From positions 2,542,001 through 2,606,000 of the forward strand of contig JAJNNX010000001.1 of assembly GCA_023159155.1 (NCBI GenBank): DNA of 64,000 nucleotides. Reading direction: 5' to 3'. Of this stretch, positions 1 through 11,657 are shown one piece after another. Origin of the DNA: Ustulina deusta (lineage: Eukaryota; Ascomycota; Sordariomycetes; Xylariales; Xylariaceae). How positions within the stretch are numbered: the stretch's first letter is position 1; each line of letters begins with the position of its first letter. A program made the position numbers and the translations under genes. The notes below the pieces were generated by a model. The model searched no databases, was not told where the DNA came from, and saw only the letters and a program-made list of their open reading frames with translations.

Positions 1-1124
1 TGTCCAACTCCCTAGCGGTCATTCTTCCCCGTATATCAGATCCCACAAACGACACCCCGCTGGTCATCACGATCGCTACAGCTCTAAAAATTTTGCTTCG
101 AACTTGGGAATAATCTTGTTCGCTGGCTTCAAGAGCCACTTCGACACTTTGACATTACAAACGGTGTTGCGTACCCATATATCGTCCTAATCAATTTGTG
201 GTTTCAACGTCCCAACGAAAAGAAGCAACCACTATCCTAGGAGCAAGTGGAGTGGTCTACTTATTGTCTCAAGAGTTCCGGAAGATTGGGAGAGGATATT
301 CGTTGTCCTGAGTATTCGCATCCACGACTAGTGAACGACCTTGCTTGATTGAGTTCGGTCAGCAACATAGCAACAATTTCATCGACAGAGTGCCTGACGG
401 CTGATATATTGGTTTTCTTTGTTCTCAGCAGCAGATCCATTTTCAGCTCGACGCTAATACCAATATCTTTGTCACCGTCTCCCGTCAAATCTTTTGATTT
501 TCCGTAGCTTCCGACAAGCCTCCGAACGAAGCAAGCTCCTGCAACCTTCTTTAACAAAGGAAGACTGTTTCGTCTAAGAAGCACTGCTCAGTAGCTCTTA
601 ATGTAGCTACCCCCACCTCGATAACTTACAAGACCATTCGAATAAGATCATTCGAATAATTCACACGAAGCAATCCCCAATCCTCTCCCCACCAGTTGGA
701 CTGCCCTCACTCACATCTACATATACTCGACTCTTGTATTTTACAGTTGACCATCCAATCCCGTAATAATTCTTCTTGCTACACCTTTCCCCCCATTTTT
801 TTATAAATAAACTCACACTACACTGCTCTCTACGTCCACAGCATCCCTCCCATATATTTGTCATCGTTCACCTCGCTACTGTCTCCACAGCTCGCTCTTG
901 CGCAGGAGCTCGTCTGTAATCCATATTGCCGAATTTATTCAAAGGGATAAATTCATGAAGTCAGAGCCCGGCGAATGCTATATACTGACAAGGCTTTGGA
1001 GGGCAATTACAGCTGATATCGACTTGCTTTACTTCTTTCTAACCTAAGAAGCAAAAAGTCCATTACTTCTTGAACGCCACGAAGTTTAACGTCGTATTAT
1101 TTCGGCTTTACCTAATCATGGTGA
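1..1124. other. intergenic, no convincing gene
   Basis: No recognised gene. A minus-strand frame of 107 codons (261-584) encodes a mildly protein-like sequence containing KSKDLTGDGDKDIGISVEL, but I recognise no family and no flanking exon. It could be a 3' exon of an unknown gene or chance. A short direct repeat of ATCATTCGAATAA lies near 634-660. Confidence 0.5.
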
Positions 1125-3143
1125 ATGATACTCAGTCGAGGGGCCAGTATGCTTCTCGGCCAGCATATTGGTATCCTGGCAAAATTGGGGTGGAATACTA
1201 CTCCGAGGATGGCCGCCTTGCAGAGTCCTCAGAATGGAGGGGCCCGCCTTGGGTAACTATACCTCGATCCATACTAATTCTTTATACTGATGGAGAGAAT
1301 AGACAATTAACAGGGGCCTAAGAGAACTTTGCCAGATACCGGGAAATACGTTTTTTGTAGCCGCCGAAGAGAATGGGAGGGTCATCTGCCTCTCCACTCC
1401 AATCGGCTCGTCGCAACTCAACCACGAACAGTTCTTTAATAAAGCCGCCTTTATCAACAATATAAATCAAATCAAGCGAGGTATATTTAAAATTCAACAC
1501 AAAAGTATTATTTTGGACCATGTTAACATCCTTCGCCCCAGCTGATCCCCAGGCCTTCAACGAGCCAGAAATGGGCTTTAGCGCAGAGATGAGCACCGGC
1601 ATTCAAGAACCGAGTAGAGAGAGGGCTCAGAGTCGGCATTACTATCCAAGTAGCACGGTAGATGTCTATGCCGATGAAGGGGCTCGAAAATCCAAGAAGA
1701 GGCCAAGAGCTGGTACCAAGCAAGCTGGGATTGCTCAGCAAAGCAACCTTTCTATGGTTACCGCGCAACCCAAAAAGGGAATCAGAATCGGTGATAGCGA
1801 CGCTGTCTACGCTGTCTACGATCATCACCTCAAAGCATGCCAACAGACCGCATGCAAAATTATAGCTAAGGCATGGATAAAGGCTGTGGCCCCTAAAAAA
1901 CAATCGACCCATCCCTACACACGCGGAGATGCGTCACGTCCAGATTGGTGGCCCAAGACGTATTGTAGATTTGGAGAGGACACTTGCAGGGCTTTACGAC
2001 ATAAGGAACCCGATCATTTAGGGAAGGAGGGTGAGTGATACGGCTTACTATCTATTTATCTGCTGGCTAATTTCCTTTTAGAACGTGTATATCTACTCTG
2101 CCACATACTACGCCTGATAGTAGAGCCGGCGTATAGGCAACACCATGCAATTCGCAAGGTCAATTTGAATTTGAGTACACTGGAGGCGGTGACGTTTGAA
2201 GCTCTGTCATCTTTTTTTAGTGACAAAGAAAAGCCCCAAAATAAGGGCAAGAAGCCGCTTCTGAAGGATGTTTTCAAAATTGCAAGACAGGAAGCGCGTT
2301 ATAAGGATAACGAGATCAGTAAGTTCGATACGTTTCTTTTATTTCTGTTATTCTCCTACTGTCATGTTCTCCTCCTTTTTCTTACCCACGCAATGAAGCT
2401 TACCAAATATAGATGGCAATACGGAAGTCTTCATCACCTCCGTTGCCGACTGCGAGGACTCTGACGATGATGAAGGCCTTGACCAGAAATTCACGCCGGC
2501 CCAATCATGTGCATCGTCAGTGGAGCCAAATGGACCCCAGATAATGATGTCTCAAGTCCAGGTCAACGAGCATAGCGACACAGGTCATTTCCCAGGCCAC
2601 AGCTTTCCGGAAAATATAACTATTCGTGCCGCGCATTATTCGCATCCCGAATTTGAGCCCGAGTTGCCAGAACGCCAAAATTATGTGGAAGCACCTGGAG
2701 TAGGCAACCCAGGGCCCAATTACAGTCACAGCCACCTGGGGCTTCCTGAAATATATCCTAGTCCTCAGGGAACAAGCAGGCGATCTTCGGTGTTCAATTC
2801 CCCCTCTGACTACGATAGCCCTGCGACACCGGTAACATACTCGCCGTGGCCGACATCGAACGCTCAGAGTAATTCGTCCATGTATGGCTTTCCATCACAA
2901 ACGTCTAGTGTGCAAGCGTTTGGACAGCTGGCTCAAGGCCCGCCATATACAGCGCCACCTATTGATGGACTACCACGACAAGCTGCCGACGCACACCATG
3001 GAGATATATTCGCCTCTAGGACTGTTGCCCAATGTGCGATGCCGCCCCAGCCAGCCTATCCGAACTACGCGACTAATGGGGCGTCATTAGTGGGACCTAA
3101 TGTGAAGTCGGAGGGAGGGCACCATCCTTCAATCGCCCAGTAA
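1125..3143 (+). CDS. YDR124W-like / DUF2841 helical-bundle protein
   Basis: Proposed exons are 1125-1252, 1314-1480, 1542-2030, 2082-2318 and 2413-3143. All introns are GT-AG and the phases are consistent, giving about 583 residues. Residues near 190-345 carry the hallmarks of the fungal 'hrmA-associated cluster protein AFUB_079030 / YDR124W-like' domain: CKIIAKAWIKAVAPKKQ, HPYTRG, PDWWPK and RHKEPDHL. A helical stretch follows, continued across the introns as YLLCHILRLIVEP. The N-terminal part (TFFVAAEENGRVICLSTP) also looks like the family. A serine/proline/glutamine-rich, probably disordered tail fills exon 5. The domain's molecular function is not established; relatives in Aspergillus lie in a subtelomeric cluster linked to colony morphology. 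The domain and last three exons are secure. Exon 1 and the ATG are tentative; this ATG is the first one after an in-frame stop. Confidence 0.8.
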
Positions 3144-6100
3144 CTTAGTCAATTGGCAAAACAAGAAGCAAGTTCAGTCGACGGTAATCAAGCCATGCTT
3201 TCAATCTTCCTCCGCTTCGGGATGTTGGAACATAGTCCTTCCCACACATACTCCTTAAGCGAGAGCTTTACGAAGATGCGAAATGCCTCATGCTGTCGGC
3301 TATTCACACCCCTCTCTTGTTTCTTACTACTTTTGCTTCTTTCCCTCATCGCTTTTGTTTCCTCCCCGAAGAAGAGCAACAACACAGCGATTAGCCAACT
3401 AGTTCGTGAAGTTGAAAAGCACGATCTTAGCATAGCATTCGTCGGTGGCAGGTCATGACAACATATATCGGAACGGTGGCGTTTTGCTTTCAAAAAATTC
3501 GGTCACCGCAAGGGCAGCTTCTTGCATTCAGTTACATAACTGGCGGTTTGCGTCTCCACGGCCAGTCATGCCACAAGTCTTTCCTGCCCATTCAACGCTG
3601 TTTCCTTTCTGGCTTATGTGAGTTGTTAGATATTGCATATGAGCCTCAAACGAGGTGAGCGGTTAGCCCTTTGTGTTTCGTTGTGCGACTACCAGGGTCA
3701 AATCCATGCCCTTATGAAAATTTTCTTTGTCTTGTGGGCGCCTTAATGGCTCGGGATGATATCGTGGGTAAGGGGTTTAGTTTGTCATGCTTATCGCCCA
3801 ACGTGGTATAGTAGATAGGAACAGGTTACCATTGAAGAATCATCTAGGGAGTGAGCAGAATAGGGTCAACTACAGTGTGTCAGCAGCTTGGAGTGTTGTG
3901 GTTCTTCGCCATAGTACGGAAACTGGCGAGCAGCAAGGCTTAATGGATAGATACGTCAGCAGGTCAATTCATAGAGGCCATCGTTAAGCATCTAAAGCCT
4001 TGTATATGTTTTTAAACTACAGGCCTGACGGTAGTGCTTCAAATCGATATCCATAGCATCAGTTCGTCTTTCATTCATTTCAAGTGCCTATATTTTTGTT
4101 TCAACGTTGACTCTATCCTAAGCTCCGCACATATTGCTCCACATAATTTGACGTTCAGTGGTGTAGGGGCCTCATAAAGCTCAAGAGCAACGCACACAGA
4201 TTTTGGCATCTATTCCCACCAGTTATTACCCAGTTCTACAAGAACATGTAACATTACTTTGTCGGCTACCTTTGGTTTCAGGCCATCTAATCAGTTTCAT
4301 GTAAACCTAACAAGCCCACACAGCCTTGCTTAAGAGAAAATAATATTGCAACAACAATTAGATCGTCGATTTCCGCGGACGCATTTCCGGGAAGCAGGTC
4401 AAACACGAGCTCACCGACGACTAAGCTGCTCACCTCGAATTCTTAAGATAAAGAGAGTTTCACCGATATGGGGTACTTATGTGCCCAAATTCGTCCAACG
4501 AAGACGTTGATAGGTTCGCACTTAAGATGCAAATGTTACATGTCATGCCTTAGAACGTCATCCACAATCGTTCGATCCCCCTCGATCTGTGCAGCTCCGG
4601 AGATCAGCGCGCATCAAACACGACACTCGTGATATGGAACAGCCAATCATATTCAACGTCCGTCAAAGCCATGTCAAATTGCTATGATTACTTGCCACGG
4701 CCGTGAAAATACTCCGCGGAATGTGCGACGACTACTTTGGCGTTTCTAATTCTGGACCTTAATAACATCTCGCCTGGAATTGGGGTAGCCTTTGCTAGCC
4801 TTCAGTCCCATTTGGGGACTTCTACAGCCAACTAGTCTAGGTATTTAATGCCTCGGGGTAGCCACTACGCGATATCGTCTGGGGACTAGAGCTAAGCAGC
4901 TGAGACATTTTCATACATGCTCCTCCTCAACACAACGTAGCCGCGGAGACAGTCCAGTACGTATATTGTTAGGTGAGCATGGATTAATTATTAGCTTGAA
5001 CGGTGGCTTACTACGAGTCTTGCGCAGCGAAGATCAAACATCATACTCTCGCGTGGGAAACACACCTCTGTGGGGAGACCAGGTACAAGGACAGAGCAGC
5101 ACACCGCTACACCCGTCGTGCCCATCCATGCCTTTCGCGGGGGCCGACACTTAATACCAAGCGCGTTAGCAGTCTGTAATGAGCGACCATGCCAAAAAGG
5201 CAGGCAAATAAGGTAATCCAGGTGCCAAGCCTTTGGAGGGCAAGACAGCGAAGGAAGGGCTGAATGAGGAGCCACAGAAAGGCCGGAGATATACCCCCGG
5301 TGCCGCGAATGGCATGCTGCAGGTATATTAAATACTCCCTGCCCCATCCCGCCCTATCGCGATCTACGGCAGTCATCTCGGGATCCCGAACTCCGCCATG
5401 CGGCATGCGGCATGCCGATATATCTCAGCAATACCCTATACCGGTGGCCGATGGATATCCGTCCTTCTCGTCCCTCTGCATATCGAATGCTACGGTCGCA
5501 GTGGGGGTGCAAAGGCGAAAAGAAGGGGCAAAGAAAAAAATGTAACGAGAACGCATGTCATGATGTCATGATGTCGCGTTGCATTGCGGCAGCCGGATCT
5601 CAACGTCCTTGCATCCGCGGAGGGGGGAAGCGCTGGCGTACTATAGTACTAGTAGACGGGGGCATTATATTATTATGCAGATGTTGTTTCTTGTATACTA
5701 CCTAGTACATGCACGCTACATGGGAAACGGACATGTGTGCCAACATATTTGAGAGCGGGATGCCATTATACGCCACGACTTGAACTGCTAAATCCGTACA
5801 GCAACCTGGAACACCGCGTGTCGACCTGTGGTTTGATGCCAGTCCTTGCTTGTCGCGTTTGTGGACGACACTGTCTGAAATACCTATAGTATAGCAGGAG
5901 AATAGCATGTTGAACACCAATAGAGATAGTAGATGGGTGGCGGTGACGCAGCCAGGGGAAAATGGTGTTATTTCTCCCGACGATGTTCCTCTTTCGTCTC
6001 TCTCGTTACAAGGATGGGCCAACTTAGGGTCTGCTTGAGGGTTCCAGCAACCGGGTTATGAACATTCAGCTCGGTTCTACTCAAGTACGCGGGTGAGACA

Positions 6101-6798
6101 AGATCGAGCATGGTTCATGGCTTGATTCGGCTTGATACAGTGTATACCTTGCTTCATTGTGCGCAGCACCTATCAGCTGAGAGGAGGTCGATTCACCACC
6201 ACGCTTAACGTCTTGCGGTGATTAATGCCCGTGCTGGACTTCATCGTATAAACCATGGCAGATACCGTACACATACACCACCTTCGGAGAAAACACCCAC
6301 CGAAGGCTCGACCAATATCGTACGCGTGATGGAACGGCCGATCCGGGGAACTTCCTCATACCCCATGCCGGCAATATACGGTACTCTACTCCTCACATCC
6401 CCCAGAACAACTAGGGTTCCCTAGTGACGTGGATTTTGCCGTGGCGCTGCTGTGCTCTCCTTTGTTCTTCGCGTGAGACATGTGTCTCCCTATTAAATTC
6501 AAATTTAAGGCACACCACAATGTCCTAGCTTCGGAAAGTCGTACAACCTAGATACACTGTCCCGCCTATGGGACTTATTTCGGTCTTGATCACCCCGTGC
6601 GTGGAAATTGTGCTGGGCGGCAGGCAATATCACCCACGTCGAGACGGTCTAGTGGCCATAGGTACTCTAAACAGCCCTCCCTCAGGAGATCATCATCCAT
6701 TCCAGCACATCGCTCTGTGTTGACGGCCACTTAATCCTCGCTCGGGACGTGGGGTGGCGCTTCAATACAATACCCACCCCCCACAAGGCGAGAAGCCC

Positions 6799-6820
6799 AA
6801 AAAAAAAAAAAAAACCCCCC
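6799..6820. repeat. A16-C6 homopolymer
   Basis: Sixteen consecutive A followed by six C. It lies in gene-free DNA and shows no flanking duplication that would mark a retroposed poly(A) tail. Confidence 0.9.
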
Positions 6821-7140
6821 TTCGTACGTTACATCGTCGACCAACCGCGGATCCTCACTCACTCGCCCGCTTGACCGGAATGTGAGCCTGACTTTCGACT
6901 GCAGAGCCCGGCGTAATGTGAAGCGAAAGCAAACGCCCTACTCGCCCGTTTGTATCGAACTCGTGCTTGACATCTGCAAGCCCCCCCCCTACCGACCACT
7001 CATAGCATATTCCGTGACAGCAAGGCGTAGACACACAGTATACTGTAGTCTAGCGTATTAGCGGGCGGTCTGCCTGCAGAACGGATGCCTACCAAATGCG
7101 CGAAGAAGGCGGTTGTATTTTAAGCGGCAGGCCACGTCGA

Positions 7141-7155
7141 GGGGGGGGGGGGGGG
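7141..7155. repeat. poly-G tract
   Basis: Fifteen consecutive G in gene-free DNA. Tract length may be inaccurate in the assembly. Confidence 0.9.
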
Positions 7156-7850
7156 TGGATGGTTGCATCAAATCTTCACGGTTATCGAGTTGCAGCCGGA
7201 GGGCTGCCTACCTACATGCAAACAAACATCACGAAGCTGTCAAACTGCATCCTGGTGACCCTAGCCCCCTCACAGACTCAATTCGCACACACCCGCTAGC
7301 GGTTTCTCGTACATGTACATGGAGACGTCGATAACCTGTCGTGGGGGTACAGGGGCTTTACTGGTGTGACTGAGGGTCGCACCCCACGAGAGAACCTGAT
7401 GGGGCCCACAGTGGTGAGAATCAAGTACTGGTACCTACTTCGTAGATCATCTGTCGTCTCATGTTGCCGTGCGGTTCCATGTGTAGATGTAAGGTGAGAG
7501 TCATTGCGAATTTCATTGTGAGTTCGTTGATGAACGATATTCATGTAGTAGGCTGTCTAGCGTACCTCGATGTGCTACTCAGCAGAACGACGCTGAAACT
7601 TTCTATGTATACAACTGAGGGACGATCGCATTATACTGGTGCTCTAAGCGAGTCATCTGGCGGCATATTGTATATAGCATCTGTTCGACATTCTATGTAT
7701 GTGGAGCTACATGCACTAGATAATTCGGTGTACCATTAGCGTCGTTGACAGCCTCAGGAATATTCAGTATAAGTCTTTGGCGCTACAGTTACCTAGGGCT
7801 CAGCATAGTTGTCTCACATGAGCTACCAAAAGTGATCTCATCCCTTTTCC

Positions 7851-9805
7851 CTAGCTGTGGGTATTCTCTTTGATTGGCTGGAACCTCAATAAACACTTTT
7901 TACCCCGTGGCTGGGATGAGATAAGTTGATCCGCCATCTCCATGTCCTCATCAGTCATGGAGCCATCAGGGAAGGTTGAAAAGCGCGAGTACACATCCCT
8001 CAATAAGATCTTCATTTCAGCCAGTGCTAGACTGTGAATGAGGAGTCAGTCACCTATCCTTACCATCACCGGGGTGTTTACATACTGTTTTCCGATGCAG
8101 CCCCTTCCTCCACTGGCGAAAGCAAAAAACAGCCGCTTCCGATCTAGCCCTCCCTTTTCTTCAAGCCATCTCTCGGGGCTGAATAGGTTGGGTTGCGAGA
8201 ACACAGTCTGATCAATACGGTGAGCGGAAAACGCCTGGCTGCTGACTATTGTCCGCTCAGGGAGGAAGAAGCCGTCAATCGTCCTCCCACCTTTGGGGAC
8301 ATATCGCGGCAAAGACATCGGTATCGCCGGAAAACATCGTAAACCCTCTAATACGACTGCATCGAGATATGGTAGCTTATTGAATGAAACGCCAGGGTTA
8401 GCCATCAATTCCTCCTGCAGCCGGCGTTGGATGTGGAATGAACGAGGCTGCGAAAGCTCCCACATGAGGAAGCACAAGCCATCTCCAGTGGTGTCAATTC
8501 CTGCAGCCATGTGGTCAAAGCATTCGGCCGCCATGTCTATCTGTTCCATGTCATAAGCCCTATCTTGCATACGATTTAACAGCGTGAACTGTGCAGGGTC
8601 CGTCTTCCGAGTCGCGGACAAGACCAACTCATCCGCTAGAGGGGTCTGCCGTGGCTTCGCGAATATAGAAAGGACTTGACCTATAATCCTGTGTAATAGC
8701 GGGGTATAATGTTGTATGAGACGATCTGTAACTGTTTAGCACTACCCTGACGCTGTGGCTTGATAGGGACTCACTTTGAAGGCTGTCATCAAATGCGACC
8801 TGCTTCATGATTTCCTCGTCTTGTGGATTACGGAGCGAGTCGGACCCATGAGGATGAAATAGTTGATGAGTGACACCGTCGAAAGCATAGTCATGTAAGT
8901 CTTGCTCCTCGTTAGCATCTGTTATTTTAGCTTGTAATATCACCGGTTGATCCTACAAATCTACGACGAGTCAGCACACATACAGGATGCGCGTGCTTGA
9001 GTGACACCTACGAACAAGTCGATACTTGGACCAACAGACTTGAGGCATCTTTCAACGAATCTTCCAGACCGCTCTGCGATTCCATCGAGCGATTGCGATT
9101 TCATAATGTTTGAATTAGCATAGCGATCGGCAAGGATCCGCTTCCTCTTGGCGTGCTATAAAAGTCAGGTTCACTGTTCATTCCTTGACGCGTGTTGCGT
9201 ACATCTTCTTTGTTTAACGTAGTAAACATGGTCCTAGACATGAATACCGTAAGTATCCATCATCACATCGAGACGGTTTCAAGCGGCTCTCCACATAAAC
9301 ATACCTCCTCCCGTAAACCTTGAATAAATCATAGAACTCTGTCTTATCGTACCCGCTCCCTCCGGATCCGTATATCTCCTTAATGCCCTCTAGTGAAGCA
9401 AACGAAGCTTCGTTGGGCGCGATTCGGACTACCGGCCCGTACTGTAGGTGCAGATTGTGAATATATCTAGTGCGTAGAGCACGAAACTCGTGAAATTTGA
9501 GCACAAGCGAGGTGAAGAGCGAGATCTTCGGCCCAGGTAAGGCCCGAAGCGGAGAGGATACGCATTTCCACTGCAACATTCGATGTTAGGTAATAGGTAT
9601 CACCATTTTGAGCATCATCTATCTCTAAGTCCATCTGAAGCGTGAAAACAACCCAAGACGTGATTGCAGGCTGAAAATGAGCCTCGATAATTACCCTTAA
9701 AGTGGCTAAAACAAGGAGAAGAGGACTCCGAGATTTACTTACTATATACCACCCAACGAGGAGTAGGCTGGCGACTGCCAAAGAGGAGGTGTTGAATAGG
9801 ATCAT
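7851..9805 (-). CDS. cytochrome P450 monooxygenase
   Basis: Seven exons on the minus strand: 9805-9743, 9570-9305, 9233-9203 (31-nt micro-exon), 9155-9012, 8952-8775, 8731-8086 and 8031-7851. All junctions are GT-AG and in phase, giving 502 residues, normal for a microsomal fungal P450. The N-terminus is a hydrophobic signal anchor followed by the proline-rich hinge PLRALPGPK. Visible motifs are the I-helix AGIDTT (about residue 304), the K-helix ExxR as EGLR (about 356), FSPERW, and the heme loop FASGGRGCIGKH with the thiolate Cys near 439. The C-terminus ends in a beta-strand-like LLRFQPI. Such enzymes hydroxylate lipophilic substrates on the ER membrane with a separate CPR reductase. The substrate cannot be told, and no backbone enzyme or transporter flanks it, so membership of a metabolite cluster is not supported. 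Despite lying 1.7 kb from a RIP-wrecked element, the frame is intact. Confidence 0.92.
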
Positions 9806-10982
9806 TATCGTATTATTTTTGTTGGGTTTTCGAGCCTGCTATGTGGCGTACCACCCCTTCGAATATGGATTATATCGAGATGCATTCAAAGGCGCAACTG
9901 GGGCATGCGGAGGCATATCGGACTCGGAACCTAACCTCGGTCACTTCGTTGCATACACGGGAGTAATTAGGTCCACATATATTTGTATATGTATTTAAAC
10001 GAAGTAGTCTCTCGGAGAGAAATTGATCCACGTGACAACCCCTTTCATGTTACCTAAAATGTCCAACATTCTGTTACGGAACATAACTGCAGCAACATAC
10101 CGCAACACTACCAAAAGTAGAACGTAGTCAAGTCGGGCGCTTGACCTGTCTGCAGCTATTATATACGTACCGTGACACATTCCCCTTAAAATGAATATTT
10201 CTTGACTTGTTTCCTGACTGTTACCCACGATAGCCCCACAGTACCTATAAGTACCTAGGTAGGTAGACATCAATAGGGTTTCGGCTCTCAGCGCTATCGA
10301 GACATGTGCTTGGTTTCTAATTTTGGGGTAATTCTTTCTGGGAAGCCAGAAATGATAGCATCATATGTAATATATATGTTGTTCGTATCTTGGTTGTCAG
10401 GGTGCTTATGATTGATAGAAGAAATAACTGAGTCGAGCAATCTTTGTTAGTGAAGCGAAGAGGGGATATTCGCAAACCTAACTGTTGCTGGGCGTGGGTA
10501 AAAGCTTAGGTAGCCGCTGGACGCCGAAGAAAGCTTATATAGTGGGAATAGTGTGACTCTAAAGTTGGTTATACCATTACGTAAAGGGATATATGTTTTC
10601 AAGCTCATACAATCTTGCAAGCCTAATTGTATATTTGCCTTATGACTACCGATGGGAGTATATAAGCAATCGGTCTCTTCAAACAAGAGGCCCACATATG
10701 GAAAGTTCGTTGTCGTGAGGGGTGAGAGTATTAGCTATCAAGGATACTTAGAGGATATCTAGACTCTACAGCAGCAACTATCAAGCTAGTCTGAAGCGTG
10801 TTTCTTTGGGTGTGAGAGAAGGTGGAGTTCTAATATCCTTGCCGAATTGTTGGCCCTTTCACCTTACGAACTCCCTCAAGACTCGTTGCCAATAAAGTAA
10901 ATATAGACGAAGAGATACTGTCTGGTCAGATAGTACTGATATGGCGTGGTAATTCGAATTACTAATAATTTGTCCTGTTGTG

Positions 10983-11066
10983 TCACCAGACAGCTCTGCT
11001 ACTCTCGCCAGATAACAGGGGGATATCGGCATCAAGCATGCTCATCAAGCCATAAACCAGATCTCC
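10983..11066 (-). pseudogene. possible HET-domain relic
   Basis: A 27-codon minus-strand stretch reads GLMSMLDADIPLLSGE and then soon stops. This resembles the HET (heterokaryon incompatibility) core pattern, in which a Y-x-L-x-G-hydrophobic-F-D segment leads to MPLLYGEG. No further domain could be traced on either side. It is short, so chance cannot be excluded. Confidence 0.3.
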
Positions 11067-11471
11067 TCGACCTATCTATAGAAGTCTTCTATAATCTCAG
11101 CTGCCTCTGCAGCGCCTAAAATTTTGTATGAGACGAATAGACCCACAGTGGTGTTATTTTAGATCAGTCTCAACGGCAACCGAATATCGTTCCAACAGAC
11201 GCAATCTTGCGGGCTGCTGGGAATGTACCAATATGGCAAACCAATCATTATCGTAACTCCTGCCTACAAATTAGGTTTGCTGCTAGCGACCACGACCTTC
11301 CGAAAACCATTTCTTCTTGTATTATTATATTCACCTGCAAGCTTGGGGTGATCCAACCAACTACTACTTTGTTATTATAAAGGAGCGGTAGAGGCTGTCG
11401 GCTCGAGGTATTTAGCTTAAGATGATGCTGGGTATTGAAAACAAACACACGGCCATCGCAGCGTGACTATG

Positions 11472-11476
11472 TCACC
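11472..11476. repeat. 5' target-site duplication TCACC
   Basis: TCACC immediately precedes the left LTR and is found again directly after the right LTR (18457-18461). An exact 5-bp duplication is the length expected for Ty1/Copia integrase. Confidence 0.85.
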
Positions 11477-11637
11477 TATAGAAATCGGGAGGCAGGTAAA
11501 GAAGATGGCTGGGTACTACGCCCCACATGCATCCACTATATATTGTAGAAGTACTACCTTATCTAACTATAACTTAGACTTGTTCCTTAATACATAATAT
11601 AATACTGTATACCTATTATATATACTTATTTTCAACT
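11477..11637 (+). repeat. 5' LTR (161 bp)
   Basis: It aligns without gaps to 18296-18456. By eye I count 15 differences, all transitions. It begins TATAGAAATCGGG and ends TTTTCAACT, so it lacks canonical TG...CA ends. The boundaries are fixed by the target duplication and by where similarity stops. Confidence 0.9.
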
Positions 11638-11657
11638 GGTTATAAGCCCGGAAGCTT
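11638..11657 (+). other. primer-binding site, half-tRNA initiator Met
   Basis: Directly after the LTR is GGTTATAAGCCC. Its complement is GGGCTTATAACC, which equals the anticodon-loop sequence GGGCTCATAACC of eukaryotic initiator tRNA-Met apart from one transition that RIP would produce. Copia elements prime from such a cleaved tRNA half rather than from its CCA end. Confidence 0.75.

Larger units (their letters stand above)
3144..7850. other. 4.7-kb gene-free interval
   Basis: No coding region could be supported on either strand. Short frames here have no family resemblance. One at 3153-3458 holds a leucine run that merely translates a CTTCTT-rich stretch downstream of the preceding gene. 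Low-complexity marks are a 16-A run followed by 6 C (6799-6820), a 15-G run (7141-7155) and an 8-bp tandem GTCATGAT near 5557-5575. Confidence 0.6.
9806..11476. other. P450 upstream region and degraded DNA
   Basis: P450 promoter side followed by AT-leaning DNA with no intact gene. It carries one possible HET-domain scrap, annotated separately. A TACCTAGGTAGGTA motif lies near 10252. Confidence 0.5.

Noticed and set aside
3153..3458. 101-codon plus frame with a Leu-rich, membrane-like stretch
   Set aside because: It lies directly downstream of the DUF2841 gene and the hydrophobic run is a translated CT-rich stretch. No family or signal-peptide logic.
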